Source: Gammaproteobacteria bacterium (GTDB taxonomy: Bacteria; Pseudomonadota; Gammaproteobacteria; Pseudomonadales; Azotimanducaceae). From it: a DNA stretch of 14,751 bases. The notes under the pieces were generated by a model. The model ran no database searches. It saw nothing but the letters and a program-made list of their open reading frames with translations, and had not been told where the DNA came from. The position numbers and the translations under genes are program-made. The stretch lies in assembly GCA_002711495.1 (NCBI GenBank), contig PARM01000055.1:12168-26918 (forward strand), read 5' to 3'. Positions 1 to 6,886 of the stretch are shown here, in pieces (the stretch's first letter is position 1; each line of letters begins with the position of its first letter).

Positions 1-885
1 CGATTTAAATCGCCAGTCCTTAATAATTTGATAATAGCTTCACCATCAGTTTCATAATATTCATAATAATCTGTAGCAAATCCCACTTGAGTTCTTAAAG
101 TATCCTTATCCGAGTCGACTATAACTATCTCAGCAGTATCTTCTCCAGAAATATAAGCAGAGCCCTTTGGAAATGGATCGACAAGTTTAAGATAAAACGA
201 CTCTCTTCCTTCTTGTTGCTCATCATCAAAAATAGGCAATGACAATAAATATCTGTCTTGGCCAGGTTCGAAAAGAATCATACCATTCTTAGATTGATAA
301 TCTTTATTAAAACCTGAAGAAATAGCAGTTCCATCCATAGTTTTATACGCCACTGAAATCTCCTGTTCTAATGGACCAATCCTTCTTATGACTACAACCG
401 TCTGACTATCTACAGTGCTTTCCCTTACCTCCACCACTATTTCTTCTATTTTAATAGCTGCATCATCGCTCACAAGTGTAATAAGGGAACTAATTTGAGT
501 TCCCGGAATGACGCCCTCAAAATCATTTAATTTTAATTCTAATAGTTGATCTTCTTCAGCTTCAGAATCGTTTACAATATATAATATTGGCAAATTTTGA
601 CTGTTATGCTTTTGCAAATTATCATTTAATTGCTCTGGTTTAATATATTCTATTGGTAACTCGCTGAATATTTGACCTGGTAAGAAACTAATTTCTTCAT
701 CAATAAGTGGAATAAATTCTTTTTCATTAGAAATACTTTCTATCAAATTCACAGAAATTTTAACCTTAGCCTCTGAATTAATTCCTCCATTTCTTCTTAA
801 TATTATTTTATCACCCTTACCATTTTCATTTACTAAATAACTGGAATTATCAAATTTAATTGTACCATCATCATAATTAAACCCT
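1..885 (-). repeat. Calx-beta domains 8 and 9 and the start of a tenth
   Basis: Domain 8 starts at GTIKFDNSSYLVNENG and is loosely conserved: it lacks the NPxGG turn and ends at ITLVSDD. Domain 9 has VVEVRESTVDSQ, VAYKTMDGTA, MILFEPGQD and LKLVDPFPKG, ending in IVDSDKD. A further copy begins with VGFATDYYEYYETDGE and is cut by the left edge at ...RTGDLN. The C-terminus of the protein therefore lies beyond the window. Confidence 0.7.
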
Positions 886-3800
886 CCATAAACACGTGCG
901 ATACGCAATCTCTCTTCATCACCAAATTCAGTAAATAAACCTGAAATTAAAACTTTAAAATCATTCCGGACAACAATATCCATTATTGTATCGTTTGCTC
1001 CACGTCCATAGTTTACCGTAGTGTCAAAATTTCCATTTTCATCAAGTCTGACTATTCTATTTTGAGTTCTTCCGTGGAAAGAAGTGAAATCTCCCCCAAG
1101 AATAATAGCTCCGTCGGGTTGAACACAAATGGAATGAATTACTCCGTTTGGCCCAAAGTCATCATTTATAAGTTTAGGTGAACTCTCAATTTGAAATAAT
1201 GGATCTATACTACCATTTGCTGATAATCTAATAATGCCCCTAAAATGCCTTTCCTCATTTTCAACAAGTTCATTTGCATAAAAGTAGCCAGCTGCCATAA
1301 TTTTTCCATCATCGTTACTGGTTATTCTTTTAATAACAGAATTTGATGTATCGAAATCAGGCAAATTATTAATAAATTTCTTATCCAGACTACCATCATT
1401 AAATAATCTTGCTATACCAGGTGTAAGCACACCATCAAATAAAATAAAATCGCCACCAATTAAAATTTGATCATCAATATGAAGTGCAATCGAAGTAATG
1501 GCCGCATCCGCACCAAACCCTGTATTGAATGTTTTATCAACATTACCATCTGATTCTAACCTAACTATATTGACAACTGGAAAACCATTAAAAGCAGTGA
1601 ATTCCCCCACTAATATAATCCTCCCTAATGTGTCAATTGCAATATCAAGAACTTTACCATTTGCACCTGAACCAATATTAAATGTCTCATCAATACTACC
1701 ATCTAGATTCAATCGAATTAAATTATTATAATTCTTATTGTCAAATTTATCAAATTCACCACCTACTAAAATATGACTTCCTTGATATAACTTTACAACA
1801 TTTACTGGCTTATTGGGTCCCGATCCTACATTGAACTCCATATCTATCTCACCATTAGAATTAAATTGCCCTATAAAATTATGTGATGTATTGTTTAATT
1901 TGTCGAAACCTCCGGAAACAATCAATTTATCCTCTGGAAGGAGTTCGATGTCCCTTATAGATGCATTGGCACCTACACCATCAGCTAATGAAACATCAAT
2001 TGCGCCAGATGGAGCATTTGTATCTTCATCATCAATAATATAAATATTTGATTGACCAATTAAACCTATTTCTGAACCTCCATTTATATTACCCAATTCA
2101 ACTGTAAAATACTCTGTTCCTTCCAAACTGCCGTCATTAATAAGTTCTATAATAAAGGACTGACTATAATCATCAGGATTAAAAGTTAATGTTCCTTCAG
2201 TATATTTGAAATCTAAAAATTCACCGCTGCCTGCTGCTGACTTAGCTACTGTTTTATAATCAATGGTTTGAATACCTGATTTACCATTTTCCCTAAGTAC
2301 TGAAATTTTTAATTTCCCTCCATTTTCATTCACATAATAATTATTTCTGGCAAATCGTAACCGACCATAACTATCATCATCTTCAATTACACACTGAGAT
2401 TTATCTTGCAGTCCTAATATAACACCTACTGGATCTGATAAAGAAACCTCAAATATTTCATTTTCTTCTACATCATTATCATTATTAATAACTACATTGA
2501 TTATTTTCTCTCCAACTTCACCATCTTGCCATGAAATTTTTCCATTAATTGGAACAAAATCCACATCTGATGTTGCACTATTATCTACTATTAATTGAGC
2601 TACATCAAAATTAACACTGACCTTGCCCCTACTCCCTGAAGTTCTTTTCACACCTATTGACAGCAAACCAGTTGACTCATTTGCTGAAAAACTTGATTTT
2701 GTTAATTCTAGTTTTCCTGATTTTAAATCATTATCTATGATTAATAATTTTGACTTATTGTCCTCTTCATTCTCAGAAAGTAGAGCTCCTCCTTTAGGAT
2801 TAGTGAGTGTAATTGTTAAATATTCATCACCTTCTTGGAATTCGTCATCCAAAAGTCTTATATTAAATGTTTTCTGTGATTGCCCAGAACCAAAAATCAG
2901 TGTGCCTCTCCGCCCTCGATAATCAGCACCATCCAGAGCTGTATTATCATTTGTAAAATAATCAACTGAAACAGTACCATTAACACCTTGTTCTCTTATT
3001 ACTGTTATTTTTGCAGTCCTATCATTCTCATTTTTGACAAATTCAGATAACAAGAATTTAAATACTCCAGGCGAAAAATCATCGTCTATAATTGTAATAC
3101 GAGATTTTGTTCTACCAATACCAACCCCTAAAGGAATTATTTCACCATTAAGATCTACTAGTCCTAGTGGATTCGAAACAGATACTTCAATGTTCTCATT
3201 ACCTTCTATCTTTTTATCTGGAATTAAATTAATCCTTCCATAATTTAATCCTTGAATACTATCACTTTCCATCCACCCGTTACCGTCAAATCCTGTTCCT
3301 GGGGGCAATAAACTTACAATTTCATATTCACTTGCTAGACTTCTAGCCGGAAAATCCTCATAACCGAATACATATAAGTCCTTGTATGTTACACCACTTT
3401 CGCCATAATAATAAGCGTCTGTATTAATTCCAGGCCCCTGCCCTATTGATGTCCAAGAAATGTCTGTATTCTCTACATAATAATCAGCTTGGTCATTGAT
3501 TTGTGTTATTTCAATACCAGTCGCCACACCGTTACTGGGTTTTGCAAAATCTGTTTGAAACTTTATTCCAGCTGTACCCAATGAACCACCTGCTCTATTA
3601 ATAGGAACAGATGCAGTGCCATTACTTTCGTCAAAAGTAACTGAATCTTGGAATATTTCAATATTACCTGGCCCCCATGTTTGGCCACCTTTTACTTTTG
3701 CTAAATTACCCGCGTTAATAATTGCTTCTCTGAATCTTCCTGTAATAGAGAAACCTCCTCCGATTTCGTCAAATTGACCGCCAACTATGATACTACCATC

Positions 3801-6800
3801 ATTGTCATTAAATATTACTTTATTTATAATCTTTTTTGGATCTGTACTATAAAACCTTGGCAATCCTGCGTAATGATTGTAAGCAGTATCCATAAAACTA
3901 GTATCGATTGTTCCATCAGGATTTATTCGTACAATTCCCCTTCGTCTAGTCTGATTAAATTCACTAAAAATTCCGCCGATTACAACCCTGTGCATTCTTC
4001 TAATACTCTCCTGTACTATCTGTCTATAATATGGAGGAATAATGCCATTTGTATCAGCCAATGAAGAGATATAATCTATTTCATTACTATCTTCTAAATT
4101 AAATAAATCAATTTTCTCATCAATTTCATCCTGAACTTCTTCAATAATATTACCTAAATTAAAAGTTGGGTCACCAACTACATTTACTGTTTTATCTATA
4201 AATAATGACGTAACTGGTCCGTCAAAGCCATTTCCGGGATTGAACGTTGTATCTAATTTGCCATTACTAGACAATTTAGCAATATTATTTCGTTTGAAAC
4301 CAGAGACTTCTATAAAATCGCCACCAATTATAATCGAACCATCATAATCAACATCCAAAGTATAAACTACACCATCAACTCCACTACCTATCTCAAAATC
4401 ACTATTATATTTGCCATTTGTTCCGTTTAATATCACAAGGCCTGGTGAATAAATATTGCCAAAATATAAAAAATCTCCCCCAACTACAAGACTGCCATCT
4501 GGCATTCTTGATACTGCGTACACGGGACCATCTGGACCTAACCCAATATCAAATCCTTCATCTAAAGTTCCATCTTCATTCAACCTAGCAATGCTATTTC
4601 TAGCAAAACCATCAACAGAAATAAAATCACCTACAATTATTATTTTATTATTTTGCTGAACGAAAACATCAATAACTTCTCCATCAACCCCACCACCTGG
4701 ATTAAATGCTTCATCTACACTCCCGTCATAATTTAATCTTACGATACCTTTGCGGGCTTTACCGTCAAATGATGTAAAACCTCCGCCTAGGACTGGTCTA
4801 GCCAATAATCTGGTTTCACCACCCGGCAGTTCTTCATTGATATAGCTAATCCCTACGGCATTTACATAACTATTAGCACCTAAACCCGGGTTGAACTCAG
4901 GGTCTACTTGACCCAACTGGTCAAGGCGCGCTACTCGATTTAGAATAGTATTATCAATAGAGGTAAAATCCCCGACGACAATAATTTTTTCCTCCCTCAG
5001 TGATTCAGCTTGGTCTGCTGCCTTTGATTGTAATACTATGTCGTATATATCATTATTAATTTGGGGAACGAATGAACTACTTGCCTTTCCTGCAGGCTCA
5101 TCATTATCAATAATTGTAACAGTTGTCCAATATTGCACCCCTAAGTCAGCACCGGGTTTATAAATCTTTTTTTCAGGTTCATCTACAGGGTCACCATCTG
5201 GGTCACCTCCATTATCTGGTGTATCTGTTTGCACATCTTCTTCCTCATCTAACGATGTATCTGTATATTCAGGCTTCAGATTGTAAAGAATTACAATTAA
5301 ATCTTCGTTAAATTCAGCAACTTCATCATTAATAATATGAATAGGTATTAATTTAGGTTCTGTCTCATTTTCCTGCCATGTTAATTTTCCAGTAGTCACA
5401 AAAAAGTCTCTAGGAATATCATTCATGTAGATTGGCAAATTATGACTAGGACTGAATGATAAATTACCTGTTGGTGTGGCTAAATCTGAACCTGGATTGA
5501 GTAGTATTTGTGGCAGACTTCCTCTATCATGCCTTGGCTGACCAAATGCTGCATTATTATCTTCAAGAATAGATCCAAAACTCGTAAATGATGAAGTCAA
5601 TGCATTCGGAAGAATTCGAGGCCAATCACCCCATCTTATTGGGTTTGTGGGTTCCTCAGTTCCAATAATCCATCTTTGCCTAGCATCTAAGAATGCAGGT
5701 TCTACATTTAAAATATTAACTGAAAAACCTCTATTAGGACCTACCATATAACCCACTTCCAATGCCTTATCTATTGGCGTTGATCTATAAACTGGGATTT
5801 CTAAGGTGGGATCGTTTGGATCAAATGAAGAATTTGGATCAGCGCCAAAGGCTTCGCTTACAGTGTATCTAGCCTTACCAAAACGAAATCCAAGCCGCTC
5901 ATATTGATCAGGCCATGAAGGATCTCCGAATTCCTCACCCTCCCAAATAAAATCATTTTCAGCACCAGATACATCATTTATTCTCAATGTAGCTCTAGAT
6001 CTAATTTCATTTATTACAGGATTTATACTCTCTGATTCATTATCCAATCTTCTAGCATTAGATAATGCGAGTTCCGCCATAGTGAACGGAAAAGCCTCTC
6101 CATCTAAATTAGGAATAAGTCTTACAAAAAAGGATGCCGATGTCTGAAAATCACGAAATGTAAGAGTCCCCTTATTTGCAACAAAATCACTCCCCTCCTG
6201 CGCAGACACGCCGGGTACAATTTTACGCTCAATTCTCCTATTATTAGGAGCATTTTCATCAGGAACACCTCGGACGAATTCTACTGAACCAATTGCACCT
6301 TCATCTAAATTGTCACCTGAAAGTACTTCGTAATCAACTGCAATTGCTCCAGTTGAACCTAGCCCACGGGTAACAACAATTTCTACTGTTGAATCAAATT
6401 CCGATGTTATATATTTACTAGTCGCAAACCCTATGTAACCGGACTCCTCTCCTGTAATGAAAACTTTGGAATTTGGAATATTTCCTATTAATAAACCTCC
6501 TGTAGGATTTGATAAAGTCAGATTAATATCCTCTATGTCTTCTACTAAAGTATCGTTTAATATATCAATATTAAAACTTTTAAGACCGCTTTCACCATCA
6601 CTCCAAACCAAGGTACCTTTATCTACTGAGTCATAATCATCTGAGTTAGCACTTCCCCCTACAATCTGAAAATCAATTGATACTTCCCCCCCGGCTCCTC
6701 CATACCGATTAACAAAAATTGTTATCTGATTATCGCTTTCATTTACATCGTATGAACTTGCGGTAAATGCCACGCTGCCACTACTTTGAGCTTTTAAACT

Positions 6801-6857
6801 TGGAACAAGCTGAGTTATTAAAACTAAAAGTGTTAATGCTAACTTTTTTAGTAACAT
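1..6857 (-). CDS. Giant secreted Calx-beta / delta-60 repeat protein (3' end beyond window)
   Basis: One minus-strand frame runs without a stop from an ATG at 6855-6857 to the left edge, giving 2285 visible residues; the C-terminus is missing. Residues 1-23 form a signal peptide (MLLKKLALTLLVL..., cleavage probably after LKA), so the product is exported. Approximate domain order: two Calx-beta domains (25-300), a third, enlarged one (300-590), seven delta-60 repeats (591-1048), four Calx-beta domains (1056-1610), seven more delta-60 repeats (1616-1990), then at least two Calx-beta domains and the start of another. Calx-beta hallmarks include LSNPTGG, LTNPKGG and repeated IIDDD or IIDND ends, which usually bind calcium. 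Delta-60 hallmarks are the GGDF, RLN.DGS(V/I)D and FN.G.G motifs. Frame was checked at several points and no frameshift was found. The start is preceded by an AT-rich leader without a clear ribosome binding site. The gene lies 29 bases after the protease and is probably cotranscribed. Likely role, by inference only: a calcium-stabilised adhesin or matrix protein. No catalytic motif was recognised. Confidence 0.9.
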   Translation of the reverse strand, partial: MLLKKLALTLLVLITQLVPSLKAQSSGSVAFTASSYDVNESDNQITIFVNRYGGAGGEVSIDFQIVGGSANSDDYDSVDKGTLVWSDGESGLKSFNIDILNDTLVEDIEDINLTLSNPTGGLLIGNIPNSKVFITGEESGYIGFATSKYITSEFDSTVEIVVTRGLGSTGAIAVDYEVLSGDNLDEGAIGSVEFVRGVPDENAPNNRRIERKIVPGVSAQEGSDFVANKGTLTFRDFQTSASFFVRLIPNLDGEAFPFTMAELALSNARRLDNESESINPVINEIRSRATLRINDVSGAENDFIWEGEEFGDPSWPDQYERLGFRFGKARYTVSEAFGADPNSSFDPNDPTLEIPVYRSTPIDKALEVGYMVGPNRGFSVNILNVEPAFLDARQRWIIGTEEPTNPIRWGDWPRILPNALTSSFTSFGSILEDNNAAFGQPRHDRGSLPQILLNPGSDLATPTGNLSFSPSHNLPIYMNDIPRDFFVTTGKLTWQENETEPKLIPIHIINDEVAEFNEDLIVILYNLKPEYTDTSLDEEEDVQTDTPDNGGDPDGDPVDEPEKKIYKPGADLGVQYWTTVTIIDNDEPAGKASSSFVPQINNDIYDIVLQSKAADQAESLREEKIIVVGDFTSIDNTILNRVARLDQLGQVDPEFNPGLGANSYVNAVGISYINEELPGGETRLLARPVLGGGFTSFDGKARKGIVRLNYDGSVDEAFNPGGGVDGEVIDVFVQQNNKIIIVGDFISVDGFARNSIARLNEDGTLDEGFDIGLGPDGPVYAVSRMPDGSLVVGGDFLYFGNIYSPGLVILNGTNGKYNSDFEIGSGVDGVVYTLDVDYDGSIIIGGDFIEVSGFKRNNIAKLSSNGKLDTTFNPGNGFDGPVTSLFIDKTVNVVGDPTFNLGNIIEEVQDEIDEKIDLFNLEDSNEIDYISSLADTNGIIPPYYRQIVQESIRRMHRVVIGGIFSEFNQTRRRGIVRINPDGTIDTSFMDTAYNHYAGLPRFYSTDPKKIINKVIFNDNDGSIIVGGQFDEIGGGFSITGRFREAIINAGNLAKVKGGQTWGPGNIEIFQDSVTFDESNGTASVPINRAGGSLGTAGIKFQTDFAKPSNGVATGIEITQINDQADYYVENTDISWTSIGQGPGINTDAYYYGESGVTYKDLYVFGYEDFPARSLASEYEIVSLLPPGTGFDGNGWMESDSIQGLNYGRINLIPDKKIEGNENIEVSVSNPLGLVDLNGEIIPLGVGIGRTKSRITIIDDDFSPGVFKFLLSEFVKNENDRTAKITVIREQGVNGTVSVDYFTNDNTALDGADYRGRRGTLIFGSGQSQKTFNIRLLDDEFQEGDEYLTITLTNPKGGALLSENEEDNKSKLLIIDNDLKSGKLELTKSSFSANESTGLLSIGVKRTSGSRGKVSVNFDVAQLIVDNSATSDVDFVPINGKISWQDGEVGEKIINVVINNDNDVEENEIFEVSLSDPVGVILGLQDKSQCVIEDDDSYGRLRFARNNYYVNENGGKLKISVLRENGKSGIQTIDYKTVAKSAAGSGEFLDFKYTEGTLTFNPDDYSQSFIIELINDGSLEGTEYFTVELGNINGGSEIGLIGQSNIYIIDDEDTNAPSGAIDVSLADGVGANASIRDIELLPEDKLIVSGGFDKLNNTSHNFIGQFNSNGEIDMEFNVGSGPNKPVNVVKLYQGSHILVGGEFDKFDNKNYNNLIRLNLDGSIDETFNIGSGANGKVLDIAIDTLGRIILVGEFTAFNGFPVVNIVRLESDGNVDKTFNTGFGADAAITSIALHIDDQILIGGDFILFDGVLTPGIARLFNDGSLDKKFINNLPDFDTSNSVIKRITSNDDGKIMAAGYFYANELVENEERHFRGIIRLSANGSIDPLFQIESSPKLINDDFGPNGVIHSICVQPDGAIILGGDFTSFHGRTQNRIVRLDENGNFDTTVNYGRGANDTIMDIVVRNDFKVLISGLFTEFGDEERLRIARVYGGFNYDDGTIKFDNSSYLVNENGKGDKIILRRNGGINSEAKVKISVNLIESISNEKEFIPLIDEEISFLPGQIFSELPIEYIKPEQLNDNLQKHNSQNLPILYIVNDSEAEEDQLLELKLNDFEGVIPGTQISSLITLVSDDAAIKIEEIVVEVRESTVDSQTVVVIRRIGPLEQEISVAYKTMDGTAISSGFNKDYQSKNGMILFEPGQDRYLLSLPIFDDEQQEGRESFYLKLVDPFPKGSAYISGEDTAEIVIVDSDKDTLRTQVGFATDYYEYYETDGEAIIKLLRTGDLN
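890..2010 (-). repeat. Delta-60 repeat block 2, seven repeats (probable beta-propeller)
   Basis: A second set of seven delta-60 repeats. The cores in order are VSGGFDKLNN, VGGEFDKFDN, LVGEFTAFNG, IGGDFILFDG, AAGYFYANE, LGGDFTSFHG and ISGLFTEFG. Most carry the RLxxDGxxD turn followed by FNxGxGxN. Spacing is close to 51 residues in repeats 1-4, while repeats 5 and 6 are longer (about 60). The block starts right after Calx-beta 7 (IIDDEDTNAPSG) and ends at ARVYGGFNYDDG, where the next Calx-beta begins. A closed seven-bladed propeller is inferred. Confidence 0.8.
2010..3690 (-). repeat. Calx-beta domains 4 to 7 between the two propeller blocks
   Basis: Four successive domains are visible, ending in TIIDDD, LIIDND, VIEDDD and YIIDDED. 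Domain 4 (about 3690-3076) is roughly 80 residues longer than the others because of a Tyr/Gly-rich insertion (around DAYYYGESGVTYKD to GFDGNGW) before GRINLIPDKKIEG. Domain 5 has VSVDYFTND and LTNPKGGALL, domain 6 VSVNFDVAQ and VSLSDPVGV, and domain 7 IDYKTVAKS and FTVELGN. Together they form a rod-like, probably calcium-stiffened spacer between the propellers. Confidence 0.75.
3715..5085 (-). repeat. Delta-60 repeat block 1, seven repeats (probable beta-propeller)
   Basis: Seven copies of a roughly 51-residue protein repeat of the delta-60 (DUF5122 propeller) type. The core motifs in order are VVGDFTSID, LGGGFTSFDG, IVGDFISVDG, VGGDFLYFG, IGGDFIEVSG, IGGIFSEFN and VGGQFDEIG. Most are followed by an (I/V)xRL(N)xDGxxD turn and then FNxGxGxxG. 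Repeat 2 carries a short insertion (around PGGETRLLA) and repeat 6 one of about 60 residues. Seven repeats is a common blade number for closed propellers, hence the inferred fold. The repetition is at protein level; the DNA copies are diverged. Confidence 0.8.
3995..4190 (-). other. About 60-residue insertion inside delta-60 repeat 6 of block 1
   Basis: Between SLFIDKTVNVVGDP and HRVVIGGIFSEF the repeat pattern is interrupted by a segment that looks mainly helical and acidic (NIIEEVQDEIDEKIDLF, then EDSNEIDYISSL, then PPYYRQIVQESIRR). It has no delta-60 motif and no counterpart in the other thirteen repeats. It would project as a loop or small helical cap from one blade. Function unknown. Confidence 0.6.
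5085..5955 (-). other. Enlarged Calx-beta-like domain 3 with two insertions
   Basis: The edges look like Calx-beta: YTVSEAFG at the start, GKLTWQENETEP, then NEDLIVILYNL and a final VTIIDNDEP. Two stretches do not fit the family. One is about 110 residues between VGPNRGFSV and GKLTW, containing several Trp and Pro (RRWGDWP-like surroundings near 5630). The other is an acidic Asp/Pro/Glu tract with a GDPDGDP core near 5160-5270, sitting between the last two expected strands. The first may be an inserted domain, the second a flexible or calcium-binding loop. Confidence 0.55.
5955..6785 (-). repeat. Calx-beta domains 1 and 2 of the giant protein
   Basis: Domain 1 begins at SVAFTASSYDVNESD and contains VSIDFQIVGGSA, then DIEDINLTLSNPTGG, the canonical late strands of a Calx-beta domain. 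Domain 2 begins at GYIGFATSKY and runs through VDYEVLSGDN to about RATLRINDV. It is longer than usual because of a segment rich in Asn and Arg around VPDENAPNNRR. Both are inferred to be beta-sandwich modules that bind calcium through Asp/Glu clusters. Confidence 0.75.
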
Positions 6858-6886
6858 AGATTAATTATTTATAATTTTTCAGATCT
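6858..6886 (-). other. 29-base leader between the protease and the giant protein
   Basis: The only DNA between the TGA stop of the protease and the ATG of the giant protein. It is almost entirely A/T, contains a weak A/T inverted repeat (aatta...taatt) and has no G-rich ribosome binding site. There is no room for a normal promoter or a GC-stemmed terminator, which supports cotranscription. Start recognition probably relies on the unstructured A/T leader or on coupling to the upstream stop. Confidence 0.6.

Noticed and set aside
890..5085. DNA tandem repeat or CRISPR-like array with a period of about 150 bases
   Set aside because: The period comes from delta-60 protein repeats; the nucleotide copies are diverged and there are no identical repeats with unique spacers.
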